DNA of 64,000 nucleotides, from assembly GCF_014199295.1 (NCBI RefSeq), contig NZ_JACIJH010000008.1, positions 124,001 through 188,000 on the forward strand, read 5' to 3'. The DNA comes from Sphingopyxis panaciterrulae (GTDB lineage Bacteria; Pseudomonadota; Alphaproteobacteria; Sphingomonadales; Sphingomonadaceae). How positions within the stretch are numbered: position 1 is the first letter of the stretch; each line of letters starts with the position of its first letter. Under the pieces are notes generated by a model. That model was not told where the DNA came from, ran no database searches, and saw only the letters and a program-made list of their open reading frames with translations. This document shows, in pieces, positions 37,796-46,551 of this stretch. Both the position numbers and the translations under genes were made by a program.

Positions 37796-38707
37796 TCACA
37801 TCGCGGCGAGAAGGGCGAAGATCACGCCTGCCGCGACGAGCAGCAGGCCGACGACTTCGTGCCAGCGGATGGTGTCGCGCAGATAGAATCGCGCGAAGCC
37901 GATGGTGAAGATCACCTCGACCTGCCCGACGATCCGTACCAGCGCGGCGGGGGCGGCCGCGAAGCCGGTGTACCAGCAGGCCGAGCCGAGCGCCGAAAGC
38001 AGCCCGACCTGCGCGGAATTGCGCCAGGACCGCCCGACCGCGCGCAGCGTGCCGCGGTCACGGGCGACGATCCACGCGAGATGCAGGACGCTCTGGATCG
38101 TCATGACCACGACCAACGAGACGAGCGCCGACCCGACCGTATCGACCCCGGCCAGTTTGGCGGTGGCGAATTTGATCGCGATGGCCGCCAGGGCGAACAT
38201 CGACCCTGCACCCAGTCCGCAGAGCGCCGCGGGTTGGCGCAACGCCTGCCCGAGCTGGCGGGCGGTAAGGCCGCTTCCCGCGAGCGCCAGCGTCAAGACA
38301 CCGGCCACGCCCAGCAGGATTCCGGCCCATGCGAGCGGGGGCAGATGCTCGTCGAGGAACAGCGCCGTCACCAGCGCGACCTGAATGGCCTCGGTCTTGG
38401 AAAAGGCGGTGCCGACCACGAAGCCGCGATGGCCGAAAGCCATGATGAGCAGGATCGTCCCTGCCATCTGGGTGAGTGCGCCGGCGACTGCGAAGCCGAG
38501 GAAAGCCGAGGTGAGCGGCGGCACTGAATCGCCGCGGACCGAGAGCCAGAGCACCGCGAACAGGATCGCGAAGGGCAGGCCATAAAGATAGCGCACCAGC
38601 CCGGCCCCGCTGACGCTGAGTTCTGCGCGCAGCCGCTCCTGAAGCGCGGTGCGCCATGCCTGGAACAGGCCGCCGAGCAGCGAGGCGGGCAGCCAGATCG
38701 GGTTCAT
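37796..38707 (-). CDS. EamA/DMT-family inner-membrane transporter
   Basis: 303-aa polytopic protein with about ten transmembrane helices in two EamA repeats (LLGVAGVLTLALAG closes the first half, VVGLLLVAAGVIFALLAAM the second). ATG 38707 was chosen because the preceding 50 in-frame residues (Pro/Ser/Arg-rich) are not membrane-like. Drug/metabolite transporters of this family export amino acids, nucleotides or small organics; the substrate here cannot be read. Divergent from leuC across a 201-bp gap that holds a TTAG palindrome. Confidence 0.82.
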   Translation of the reverse strand: MNPIWLPASLLGGLFQAWRTALQERLRAELSVSGAGLVRYLYGLPFAILFAVLWLSVRGDSVPPLTSAFLGFAVAGALTQMAGTILLIMAFGHRGFVVGTAFSKTEAIQVALVTALFLDEHLPPLAWAGILLGVAGVLTLALAGSGLTARQLGQALRQPAALCGLGAGSMFALAAIAIKFATAKLAGVDTVGSALVSLVVVMTIQSVLHLAWIVARDRGTLRAVGRSWRNSAQVGLLSALGSACWYTGFAAAPAALVRIVGQVEVIFTIGFARFYLRDTIRWHEVVGLLLVAAGVIFALLAAM

Positions 38708-38867
38708 TCCGGCGATTTCCGCGCGGCGGGGCTGCGATCGGTCAAGGCGGGTCTTTCCAGGCTTTGAAGCAAAGGGACGGATTGGCGATATCGGTGGTGG
38801 CGGCGCGCTTGCGTAGGTGACGCTTCCGGAAAAGCCCTTGCCCCATCGGCTGCGCAAAGTCTATAAG

Positions 38868-38879
38868 TTAGATATCTAA
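38868..38879. promoter_or_regulatory. TTAG-N4-CTAA operator upstream of leuC-like gene
   Basis: TTAGATATCTAA, a perfect 12-bp palindrome, 29 bp before the leuC-like ATG, between it and the divergent EamA gene. One of seven related sites in the 38.9-62.6 kb region. The inner AGATATCT recurs at 38899-38906 just before the start codon. Confidence 0.6.
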
Positions 38880-38908
38880 GTATTTTCGGATATGGGGCAG
38901 ATATCTCC

Positions 38909-40327
38909 ATGACAAGGTCGCCCCGGCGCACGCTTTACGACAAGATCTGGGACGCGCATGCCGTCGCCGAGGACGATGGCGAGACGCTGCTCTACATCGA
39001 CCTCCACCTGCTGCATGAGGTCACCTCGCCGCAGGCTTTCGCGGCGCTCGCCGCCGCGGGTCGTCCGGCGCGACGGCCCGAACTGGCGCTGGCGCTTTCC
39101 GACCATGTCGTGCCGACCGCCGGGCAGGCGGCGGGGCCGGCGGGCACGGCCGACGCGGAGGCGCGGGCCCAGCTTGAAACGCTGGCCGCCAACACGCGTC
39201 GTTTCGGGATCGAGGCGTTCCCGATGGGCGATCGGCGGGGCGGCATCGTCCATGTCGTCGGCCCGGAACAGGGACGTTCGCAGCCGGGAATGACGATCGT
39301 CTGCGGCGACAGCCATACCTCGACCCACGGCGCGTTCGGCGCCCTCGCGTTCGGGATCGGTACGTCGGAGGTCGAGCATGTGCTCGCGACCCAGACCATC
39401 CGCCAGCGCAAGTCGCGCAATATGCGGATCAGCGTCGAGGGGCGGCTGGCGCCGCACGTCCATGCCAAGGATCTGGCCCTTCACCTGCTCGCCCTGATCG
39501 GAGTCGACGGGGCGACCGGCCATGTCATCGAATATGCGGGCTCCGCCGTGCGCGCGCTGTCGATGGAAGCGCGGATGACGCTGTGCAACCTCAGCATAGA
39601 GATGGGCGCGCGCGCCGGATTGATCGCGCCCGACGAAACCACCTTCGCTTATCTGGAGGGGCGTCCCGCGGCGCCGGCCTGCGCGGCATGGGACGAGCGG
39701 CTGGCAGAGTGGTGCGGGTTGCCAACCGACGCGGGGGCTATATTCGATCGCGAAGTTCTGTTCGATGCGGGCGCGGTGGGGCCGATGGTCAGTTGGGGAA
39801 CCAATCCGTCGCAGGTCGTTGGTATCGGCGGGCGGATTCCCGATCCGGCGTCGCTGCCGAGCGCCGAGGCGCGCGGGCTGGCCGAGCGGGCGCTCGCCTA
39901 TATGGACCTGTCGCCGGGGCAGCATATCGCCGGAACCGCGCTCGACCGGGTCTTCATCGGCAGTTGTACCAACAGCCGGATCGAGGATCTGCGTATCGTC
40001 GCCGACATCGTGCGCGGCCGTCGCGTCGCGCCGCACGTCCGCGCGATGGTCGTCCCCGGTTCGGGGCTGGTCAAGCGGCAGGCGGAGGCGGAGGGCATCG
40101 ACGCCGTACTGCGCGCCGCGGGGTTCGACTGGCGCGAGCCCGGATGCTCGATGTGCGTCGGCATGAACCCCGACCGGCTGCAGCCCGGCGAACGCTGTGG
40201 GGCGACATCGAACCGCAATTTCGAGAATCGGCAGGGGCGGGGCGGACGGACGCATCTGATGAGTCCCGCGCTCGCCGCTGCGAGCGCCATTGCCGGCTGC
40301 ATCGCCGATCCGGCGAGCCTGGCTTAG
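38909..40327 (+). CDS. LeuC/aconitase-like hydro-lyase large subunit
   Basis: 472-aa homologue of the 3-isopropylmalate dehydratase large subunit, which isomerises 2-hydroxy to 3-hydroxy acids with a [4Fe-4S] cluster. The three cluster cysteines are present: Cys353 ([10 protein letters not shown]), Cys413 and Cys416 ([10 protein letters not shown]). [20 protein letters not shown] and [16 protein letters not shown] are conserved. However, its small-subunit partner is encoded on the opposite strand with overlapping 3' ends, leuA and leuB are not nearby, and a TTAG operator precedes it. I infer a catabolic substrate related to isopropylmalate or methylmalate rather than leucine synthesis, without proof. 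Confidence 0.83.
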   Translation: MTRSPRRTLYDKIWDAHAVAEDDGETLLYIDLHLLHEVTSPQAFAALAAAGRPARRPELALALSDHVVPTAGQAAGPAGTADAEARAQLETLAANTRRFGIEAFPMGDRRGGIVHVVGPEQGRSQPGMTIVCGDSHTSTHGAFGALAFGIGTSEVEHVLATQTIRQRKSRNMRISVEGRLAPHVHAKDLALHLLALIGVDGATGHVIEYAGSAVRALSMEARMTLCNLSIEMGARAGLIAPDETTFAYLEGRPAAPACAAWDERLAEWCGLPTDAGAIFDREVLFDAGAVGPMVSWGTNPSQVVGIGGRIPDPASLPSAEARGLAERALAYMDLSPGQHIAGTALDRVFIGSCTNSRIEDLRIVADIVRGRRVAPHVRAMVVPGSGLVKRQAEAEGIDAVLRAAGFDWREPGCSMCVGMNPDRLQPGERCGATSNRNFENRQGRGGRTHLMSPALAAASAIAGCIADPASLA

Positions 40328-40908
40328 GCGCGCGCCTCGAAGCATGCGATCGCAGCTTCGTGCCGCAGCGTGCGGGCGATGTCGTCCAGCCCTTCCATCA
40401 GCGTCCGCCGGTCGTCCGGATCGACGACGAACGCGATCGCCTCACCCGATGCGAGCCGGATTTTCTGTTCGACGAGGTCGATGGTGATCGGCGCATATTG
40501 CGCCCGCGTCACCGCGTCGCGCAGTTCTTCGCATGCCGCCTCGGGAAGACGGATCAGCAGCAGGCCGTTTTTGCGCGCATTGTTCGAGAATATGTCGCCA
40601 AAGCTTGGCGCGACGATGCAGCGGATGCCGAAATCGGCGAGCGCCCACACGGCATGCTCGCGCGACGAGCCGCATCCGAAATTGCGGTCGGCGATCAATA
40701 TCCGGGCGTGCCGGCATGGTCCGCGGTTCAGGATGAAATCGCCGCGCTCCGCTCCATCGGCCGCATAGCGCAGTTCCTGGAAGAGATGCCGGCCGAGCCC
40801 GCTGCGCGACAACGCCTTCATGAAGCGTGCCGGGATGATCATGTCGGTATCGACATTGGCGAGGGACAACGGGGCAGGGGGGGCGGTCAGTCGATCGAAT
40901 TTTTCCAT
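40324..40908 (-). CDS. LeuD-like hydro-lyase small subunit
   Basis: 194-aa homologue of the 3-isopropylmalate dehydratase small (swivelling) subunit. Motifs [14 protein letters not shown] and [16 protein letters not shown] (substrate-binding loop), then [18 protein letters not shown]. It is the obvious partner of the LeuC-like protein but is convergent with it: the 4 bases TTAG at 40324-40327 serve both stops. A perfect 16-bp palindrome is 15 bp upstream of its start. Separate promoters under the same operator type could still coordinate the two subunits. Confidence 0.85.
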   Translation of the reverse strand: MEKFDRLTAPPAPLSLANVDTDMIIPARFMKALSRSGLGRHLFQELRYAADGAERGDFILNRGPCRHARILIADRNFGCGSSREHAVWALADFGIRCIVAPSFGDIFSNNARKNGLLLIRLPEAACEELRDAVTRAQYAPITIDLVEQKIRLASGEAIAFVVDPDDRRTLMEGLDDIARTLRHEAAIACFEARA

Positions 40909-40925
40909 ATGTCCCGTTCCAAAAC

Positions 40926-40937
40926 TTAGTATACTAA
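40926..40937. promoter_or_regulatory. TTAG-N4-CTAA operator between leuD-like and marR genes
   Basis: TTAGTATACTAA, the centre of a perfect 16-bp palindrome ACTTAGTATACTAAGT (40924-40939). It is 17 bp upstream of the leuD-like start and about 100 bp upstream of the divergent marR start. This is the best-conserved member of the family and sits where an autoregulated MarR operator is expected. Confidence 0.7.
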
Positions 40938-41036
40938 GTATATTGGAATCGGGATGCTGTCCAATGATATCGGCGGGCGGAAGCTATTGCCGCTTGAATC
41001 ATAGGGCTCTAAGGTTTGGGCAAAGGGGAGAATCTT

Positions 41037-41543
41037 TTGGCAAAGAAGAACCAGCCTTTCCGGCATCCGGCGGAATATTACACCAACCCGGAAAACAGCA
41101 TCGGCTATCTCGCCCGCATCGTTTTCCGGTCCTTTTCGCGATTGCTGGAGCGCAGCACGCTGGAGCACGACGTATCGGCAGGGCAATGGCGCTTCCTGCG
41201 CCAGTTGTGGCGCGAGGACGGGATCACGCAGCGCGAACTCAGCGAGCGGGTGGGAATGCGCGAGCCGACGACCGTGGTCGCGCTCAAGGGGCTGGAGAAA
41301 GCCGGCTTCATCACGCGCAAGAAGACGGCGGAGGATCGCCGCAAGACCTTCATCCATCTGACGCCGCACGCCAAGGAACTCGAACTGATCCTCGCACCAC
41401 TGAACGCCGAGGTGCATAAGGTCGCGACCCGCGGCATGACCAACGAGGAGGTCGAGACGCTGCGGGTGCTGATGCGGCGGGTGATCGCCAATCTGGCCGA
41501 TGAGACTGCCAAGCTTCCGACGCTGTCCGACATCAAGGCCTGA
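41037..41543 (+). CDS. MarR-family transcriptional regulator 1
   Basis: 168-aa winged-helix regulator. The HTH is ITQRELSERVGMREPTTVVALKGL and the wing is KKTAEDRRKTFIHLT, with the conserved D-RR. Start chosen at TTG 41037 because AAAGGGGAG lies 6 bp upstream; an earlier TTG at 41016 has no ribosome binding site. It is divergent from leuD-like across the perfect TTAG palindrome and is followed by an FMN reductase with its own TTAG box. It is the most likely binder of the seven TTAG palindromes; MarR proteins usually respond to an aromatic or CoA-linked ligand. Confidence 0.87.
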   Translation: MAKKNQPFRHPAEYYTNPENSIGYLARIVFRSFSRLLERSTLEHDVSAGQWRFLRQLWREDGITQRELSERVGMREPTTVVALKGLEKAGFITRKKTAEDRRKTFIHLTPHAKELELILAPLNAEVHKVATRGMTNEEVETLRVLMRRVIANLADETAKLPTLSDIKA

Positions 41544-41583
41544 TCGTCGCGTCAAAAGGGTTGCAGATCCTTTCCAAAATAGA

Positions 41584-41595
41584 TTAGCATTCTAA
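41584..41595. promoter_or_regulatory. TTAG-N4-CTAA operator upstream of FMN reductase
   Basis: TTAGCATTCTAA within the dyad GATTAG-CATT-CTAATC (41582-41597). It lies 5 bp before the ATG at 41601 and 23 bp before the TTG at 41619, which favours the later start. Confidence 0.55.
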
Positions 41596-41618
41596 TCATT
41601 ATGGACCGGGAGGGACAA

Positions 41619-42194
41619 TTGGCGAAGATTGCGGTCGTCGTGGGAAGCACGCGCGAAGGGTCGTTCAACCGGATGCTCGGCAAGCTCGCAATCCGCGCGC
41701 TGCAAGCGCAGGGCGCTGCGGTGACCGACGTCGACCTCGCCGACTTCGACCTGCCGCTTTATTCGGCCGCGATCGAGGCCGGCGCTTTCCCCGCCGATGC
41801 GCAGCGGCTGAAGGAAATATTCGCGGCACAGGACGGGCTGCTCTTCGTGTCGCCCGAATATAATGGCTCGGTTTCGCCGCTGCTCAAGAATGCGATCGAC
41901 TGGGCGTCGCGCCCGACGGGGGGCGAATCGCTCGTGGCGCTCAGCGCCTACCGCGGCAAGGCGAGCGCGATTATGGCGGCGTCGATCAGCCCGTTCGGCG
42001 GGCTACGTGGGCTGATTCACCTGCGTCAGATCCTGTCGACGATCCAGACGCTGGTGATCCCCGAGCAGGTGCTCATCCCGAACGCGCATGCCGCCTTCGA
42101 CGAAGACGGTCATCTCAAGGAGGCGCTGCCGGCATCGCTGGTCGACCTGACCGCCGCGCGGCTGGTCGCCGTGGCGCGCGCTCTCTCCGCTTAG
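41619..42194 (+). CDS. NADPH-dependent FMN reductase-like flavoprotein
   Basis: Flavodoxin-fold protein, 191 aa from TTG 41619. The FMN phosphate loop is VVGSTREGSFNRML and the isoalloxazine-binding stretch is SPEYNGSVSPLLKNAIDW; SPFGGLRG follows. The TTG has GGGAGGG 4 bp upstream and gives the family-like start (M)AKIAVVVGS; an ATG at 41601 would give six extra residues but lacks a ribosome binding site and abuts the operator. It may reduce FMN for a monooxygenase or reduce quinones or azo compounds. Convergent with MarR regulator 2 (4-bp stop overlap). Confidence 0.82.
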   Translation: MAKIAVVVGSTREGSFNRMLGKLAIRALQAQGAAVTDVDLADFDLPLYSAAIEAGAFPADAQRLKEIFAAQDGLLFVSPEYNGSVSPLLKNAIDWASRPTGGESLVALSAYRGKASAIMAASISPFGGLRGLIHLRQILSTIQTLVIPEQVLIPNAHAAFDEDGHLKEALPASLVDLTAARLVAVARALSA

Positions 42195-42625
42195 GGCTGC
42201 CGCTCCATATTGTCGCCCCAGTCGGCTTCGAGCGTCGCGAGCAGCGCGTCGAACCGTTCGTGCCCCAGCCGCTCGGCGAGCTGGTCGGCGAGTTGATCCA
42301 TCGCCCGCTGGGCGTCTTGCCGCATCTGTGCCCCGGTTTCGGTCAACGACACGATCACGTGCCGCCGATCCTCCGGGTCGGGCGCCAGTTCGACCATGCC
42401 GAGCTTGACCATCTGGTTGATCGTGTTGTGGATGGCCTGACGCGACACGCCGAGATTGCGGGCGATATCCGATGGGCGGACGATTCCGCTGACGATATTC
42501 GTCATCACCATCGATTGCGGCCGGCTGATGTCGGGCCAGCCGCGGTCGTGAAGCCGTGCCTGCAGGCCTTCGTCGAGCCAGCAGAAGCGTTGAAAAAGTG
42601 CGATGATGAGTTGATTGGTGCGCAT
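42191..42625 (-). CDS. MarR-family transcriptional regulator 2
   Basis: 144-aa winged-helix regulator, distinct from the one at 41037. HTH: RPSDIARNLGVSRQAIHNTINQ; wing: LAPDPEDRRHVIVSLTE with the typical D-RR. Divergent from acyl-CoA ligase 2 across a 151-bp gap with a TTAG box near the ligase. It may control that ligase operon, or bind a different site such as the GTCAA dyads elsewhere; the sequence does not decide. Confidence 0.85.
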   Translation of the reverse strand: MRTNQLIIALFQRFCWLDEGLQARLHDRGWPDISRPQSMVMTNIVSGIVRPSDIARNLGVSRQAIHNTINQMVKLGMVELAPDPEDRRHVIVSLTETGAQMRQDAQRAMDQLADQLAERLGHERFDALLATLEADWGDNMERQP

Positions 42626-42730
42626 GCGACGCCGACGATAGCCCCTGTTGCCGACGGCGCGTCGGCACCGCCACGCTAGAAGAGCAGGAAAGGCGGCGCA
42701 AGGCAGAGCGGCGTTGCAATAGGAAAATAC

Positions 42731-42742
42731 TTAGTATACTAT
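42731..42742. promoter_or_regulatory. TTAG-N4-CTAT operator upstream of acyl-CoA ligase 2
   Basis: ACTTAGTATACTATCT (42729-42744): one half matches the consensus fully, the other ends CTAT instead of CTAA. 34 bp upstream of the ligase start, with GGGAGAG between. Confidence 0.5.
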
Positions 42743-42776
42743 CTATTATGTCGAGGATATGGGAGAGACGCGCGGC

Positions 42777-44411
42777 ATGGACGGTCTGATGCAGAATGTG
42801 CCGCTGACGGTCGATCGGATCATCGACCATGCGGCGAACTGGCATGGCGGGCGCGAGATCGTATCGCGCGATGCCGAGGGACGCGTCACGCGAACGACCT
42901 ATGCCGACATCCGCGCGGACGCGAAGCGCGTGTCGAACGCGCTCGCGGCGGAGGGGATACAGCCCGGCGACCGCGTTGCGACGATGGGTTGGAACGGTGC
43001 TCGCCATCTTGCCGCCTGGTACGGTGCGGCGGGGATGGGCGTCGTACTCCACACGCTCAACCCGCGGCTCTTCCCCGAGCAGATCGCCTATATCGCGAAC
43101 CATGCCGGCGACCGTCTGCTGATCGCCGACCCCGCGACCGCCGATCTGGTCGAAGAGTTGCTGCCGCAGGTGCCGTCGATCGAGAAGGTCATCTTCTTTT
43201 GCGACCGCGCATCGCTGCCGAAGACCAGCTTCGATGCGATCGCCTTCGACGACTGGATCGCCGGCCGGCCCGCCGAATATGCATGGGGCGACTTCGACGA
43301 GAATGTCGCCTGCGGCCTCTGCTACACCAGCGGGACGACTGGCAATCCCAAGGGCGTGCTCTATTCGCACCGCTCCAATTACATCCACGCGCTGATGACC
43401 TTGCAGCGCGACGCGCTCGCGCTGTCGGCGCGCGACACGGTGCTGCTCGTCGTGCCGATGTATCATGCCAATGCCTGGGGCGTCGTCTATTCGGCGCCCG
43501 CGGTCGGCGCGAAGCTCGTGCTGCCGGGGCAGCGGATGGACGGCGAATCCATTTACAATCTGATCGAGCGGGAGGGCGTCACCTATTCGGCCGCGGTGCC
43601 GACCGTGTGGCAGATGCTGCTCCAGTACATGCAGGAGAACGGCAAGCGCTTCACGACGCTGCAGCGGGTGACGATCGGCGGCTCGGCGTGCCCCGAATCG
43701 ATCATTCGCACCTTCCGCGACGATTATGGCGTCGACGTCATCCAGGGCTGGGGCATGACCGAAACCTCGCCGCTCGGAACAGTATCGGTGCCGACCGCAT
43801 CGGTCGCCGCCATGCCCGACGACGAGCAGATGGCCTACAAGCTCAAGCAGGGCCGGTTGCTCTGCGGGTTGGATATGAAGTTGGTCGACGATAACGGAAA
43901 CCGCCTGCCGCACGACGGTCGGACGCCGGGGCGGCTGATGATCAAGGGGCCGACGATTGCGGGCGCCTATTACGGCGGCGAGGGCGGCGATGTGCTCGAC
44001 GCCGAGGGCTTCTTCGACACCGGCGATGTCAGCACGATCGACGCCGAAGGCTATATGCAGATCACAGACCGCGCCAAGGATGTGGTGAAATCGGGCGGCG
44101 AGTGGATCAGCTCGATCGAGATCGAGAATATCGCAATGGGGCATGAAGCCGTCGCCAACGCCGCGGTGGTCGGCGTCGCGCATCCCAAATGGGACGAGCG
44201 CCCGATCCTGCTGTGCGAACTCAAGCCCGGCGCGCAGGCCTCGGCCGATGATCTCAAGGCCTATCTCGATGGCAAGATCGCGCGCTGGTGGATGCCCGAC
44301 GACGTGCTGTTCGTCGACAGCATTCCGCTCGGCCCGACCGGCAAGATCGACAAGAAGGCGATCCGTGCCGGGCTGGAGGGCTACACGCTGCCTTTCGACG
44401 TGACCCGCTGA
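42777..44411 (+). CDS. Long-/medium-chain acyl-CoA ligase (AMP-forming), copy 2
   Basis: 544-aa ANL enzyme that forms acyl-CoA from acid, ATP and CoA. Motifs: [32 protein letters not shown], and [20 protein letters not shown]; the catalytic lysine is in [11 protein letters not shown]. This SGGEWISS variant marks the fatty-acyl-CoA ligase type, unlike copies 1 and 3 (GGENVYPAEVE). ATG 42777 follows GGGAGAG. First gene of a six-gene operon (hydrolase, kinase, enolase-like, 2-hydroxyacid dehydrogenase, hydrolase). Substrate unknown. Confidence 0.9.
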   Translation: MDGLMQNVPLTVDRIIDHAANWHGGREIVSRDAEGRVTRTTYADIRADAKRVSNALAAEGIQPGDRVATMGWNGARHLAAWYGAAGMGVVLHTLNPRLFPEQIAYIANHAGDRLLIADPATADLVEELLPQVPSIEKVIFFCDRASLPKTSFDAIAFDDWIAGRPAEYAWGDFDENVACGLCYTSGTTGNPKGVLYSHRSNYIHALMTLQRDALALSARDTVLLVVPMYHANAWGVVYSAPAVGAKLVLPGQRMDGESIYNLIEREGVTYSAAVPTVWQMLLQYMQENGKRFTTLQRVTIGGSACPESIIRTFRDDYGVDVIQGWGMTETSPLGTVSVPTASVAAMPDDEQMAYKLKQGRLLCGLDMKLVDDNGNRLPHDGRTPGRLMIKGPTIAGAYYGGEGGDVLDAEGFFDTGDVSTIDAEGYMQITDRAKDVVKSGGEWISSIEIENIAMGHEAVANAAVVGVAHPKWDERPILLCELKPGAQASADDLKAYLDGKIARWWMPDDVLFVDSIPLGPTGKIDKKAIRAGLEGYTLPFDVTR

Positions 44412-44436
44412 CCCAAGCAGACAATCAGGAGAGACG

Positions 44437-45570
44437 ATGATGGTGGACCCGAACGGGATCGAAGGACTGGACGCGCAATTCATCGGCCGCGTGTCGCCGA
44501 CCGCGCCGCGCATCCAGGCGGGCGGGCATCCGTGCCAGGGCATCTATTGGACCGAGGCGGGCAAGCGTCCGAAGGTCGCGATCATCGCCACCCATTATAA
44601 TGTGGACTTTTCCGAGCATTATATCGCCCCCTATTTCGCGCGGCAGGGTTTCGGTTTCCTCGGCTGGAATACGCGCTATCGCGGCGTCGAGGACCAGTTC
44701 CTGCTCGAACATGCGGTGCTCGACATCGGCGTCGGCATGAAGTGGTTGAAGGAAGAAGCGGGCGTCGAGCAGATCGTCATCCTCGGTAATTCGGGCGGCG
44801 GCTCGCTGATGGGCGCCTATCAGGCCGAAGCGATCGCGCCGACGCTGACCGACCGGCTGCCGTCGGCGGGACAGGACGCGCTCGCCCAGATCATCAAGGG
44901 CGACCTCTATATCAGCTTCAACGCGCACCAGGGGCGGCCCGAAGTGCTGACCGACTGGATGGACGCGTCGGTGATCAACGAGAATGATCCGACCCTGACC
45001 GACCCCGAACTCGACCCATTCAACTCCGACAACGGCCCGCCCTATTCGGATGCGTTCATCGCCAAATACCGCGCCGCGCAACGTGCGCGGAACCAGCGGA
45101 TCACCGACTGGGCGAAGGCGGAGCTCAAGCGCCTTAACGATGCGGGTATTCCGGACCGCATCTTTCCGATGTTCCGCTGCTGGGGCGACATTCGCTGCGT
45201 CGATCCCGCGATCGACCCGTCGGATCGCAAGCCCAACTGGTGCTATCGCGGCGACCCGGCGATTGCCAACCGCACGCCGAGCATCGGGCGCGCGAATACC
45301 ATCAAGACCTGGCTCAACATGTGGAGCCTCGAAACCTCGCCCTGCCAGGGTCAGCCGCATCTAGCCAAGCACGACACACCGGCGCTGGTCGTGCAGGGGA
45401 CGGCCGACACCGGCGTTTTCCCGAGCGACGCGCGCAAGATTTTCGATTTCCTCGGCTCGACCGACAAGCAGATCGAACTCATCAAGGGCGCGCATTATTT
45501 CGAAGACTCGATCGAGGAGCGACAGAACGCTGCCGACCTCGTCGGTGCGTGGATTCGGGAGAAGCTGTAA
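44437..45570 (+). CDS. Alpha/beta-hydrolase
   Basis: 377-aa alpha/beta-hydrolase-like protein. The nucleophile elbow GNSGGG places Ser119, a conserved strand VAIIATHYNVDF lies upstream, and near the C-terminus PALVVQGTADTGVFP (acid residue) and KGAHYFEDS (histidine) complete a plausible triad. No signal peptide. AGGAGAG precedes ATG 44437. It directly abuts the kinase gene. It may cleave an ester, lactone or thioester in the pathway. Confidence 0.8.
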   Translation: MMVDPNGIEGLDAQFIGRVSPTAPRIQAGGHPCQGIYWTEAGKRPKVAIIATHYNVDFSEHYIAPYFARQGFGFLGWNTRYRGVEDQFLLEHAVLDIGVGMKWLKEEAGVEQIVILGNSGGGSLMGAYQAEAIAPTLTDRLPSAGQDALAQIIKGDLYISFNAHQGRPEVLTDWMDASVINENDPTLTDPELDPFNSDNGPPYSDAFIAKYRAAQRARNQRITDWAKAELKRLNDAGIPDRIFPMFRCWGDIRCVDPAIDPSDRKPNWCYRGDPAIANRTPSIGRANTIKTWLNMWSLETSPCQGQPHLAKHDTPALVVQGTADTGVFPSDARKIFDFLGSTDKQIELIKGAHYFEDSIEERQNAADLVGAWIREKL

Positions 45571-46551
45571 ATGGCGATGGCCGGCGCCGACATTATCGCG
45601 GACCTACGCGGTGCCGGCTTGGTCGGAGAGGGAGAGGTCGCTCTCGAGCCGCTGACCGGTGGCGTGTCGTGCGACGTATGGAAGGTCGAGACACCATCGG
45701 GGCCGGTCGTCGTCAAGCGCCCGCTCGGACAGCTCCGCGTCGCCGCCGAATGGCACGCGCCCGTCGAGCGCGGGGCGAGCGAGGTGCGCTGGTTGAAGCG
45801 GGCGAGGAGTGTCGACCCGCGCATGGCGCCCGAGGTGCTCGCCGAGCTGCCGGGCTATGGCTTTGCGATGCGCTTCCTGCCGGATTGCCCGGTCTGGAAG
45901 GACGAACTCACCGCCGGGCGCGTGAATGCCGATTTCGCCGCAGGGGTGGGAGCCCGGATCGCCGCAGTGCATGCCGCGACGGCGAACAGCGCCGCTGACC
46001 GCACGGCCTTCCCGACCGATGCAATGTTCCGTGCGCTGCGCGTCGATCCCTTCCTGCTCCATGTCGCCGATCGCGACGCCGAGCTGGCGCCCGTCTTGCG
46101 CGCGCTCGCGGATGATTTGTCGGCGCGCAAGATCGCGTTGGTGCACGGCGACGTCAGCCCCAAGAATATCCTCGTCGCCGCCGACGGCCCGGTGTTCCTC
46201 GACGCCGAATGCGCAGTCTATGGCGATCCGGCCTTCGATCTCGCCTTCTGCACGACGCATCTGCTGCTGAAGGCGGTGTGGCTGGCCGATGCGCGGCTGA
46301 ATACAGCGGCGGCCACGCTGGTCGCTGCCTATCGCAGCGGGATCGACTGGGAAGACCCCGCCGACCTTCTGCCCCGCGCTGGAAAACTGACCGCCGCGCT
46401 GCTTCTCGCGCGCGTCGAAGGCAAGTCGCCCGCCCCCTATCTGACCGACCCGGACCACAAGCGCATCGTGCGCGATCAGGCGCGCGCGCTGTTGCTTGAT
46501 CTCGCACCTGTCGACGCGCTCGTCGCCCACTGGAAAAGGACTTCTGCATGA
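45571..46551 (+). CDS. APH-type kinase (aminoglycoside phosphotransferase fold)
   Basis: 326-aa small-molecule kinase. The catalytic loop HGDVSPKNIL has Asp194 and Asn199, and the Mg-binding LDAECAVYGDPAFDLA has Asp211/Glu213. The N-lobe has LTGGVSCDVWKVE and the ATP lysine in VVVKRP. It begins at the base after the hydrolase stop and overlaps the enolase-like gene by ATGA. The overlap with an enolase suggests it makes a phosphorylated hydroxy acid for that enzyme. This is inferred from context; the substrate is unknown. Confidence 0.8.
   Translation: MAMAGADIIADLRGAGLVGEGEVALEPLTGGVSCDVWKVETPSGPVVVKRPLGQLRVAAEWHAPVERGASEVRWLKRARSVDPRMAPEVLAELPGYGFAMRFLPDCPVWKDELTAGRVNADFAAGVGARIAAVHAATANSAADRTAFPTDAMFRALRVDPFLLHVADRDAELAPVLRALADDLSARKIALVHGDVSPKNILVAADGPVFLDAECAVYGDPAFDLAFCTTHLLLKAVWLADARLNTAAATLVAAYRSGIDWEDPADLLPRAGKLTAALLLARVEGKSPAPYLTDPDHKRIVRDQARALLLDLAPVDALVAHWKRTSA

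Noticed and set aside
38909..40908. Assigning the pair as the housekeeping leucine enzymes leuC and leuD
   Set aside because: Convergent layout, operator sharing with a catabolic region and absence of leuA/leuB argue against it, so I left the symbols empty.
42003..44543. Long minus-strand open frame opposite acyl-CoA ligase 2 and across the MarR 2 region
   Set aside because: The plus strand holds a clear ANL ligase and the minus strand a clear MarR in another frame; the long frame is Arg/His-rich and unlike any protein.
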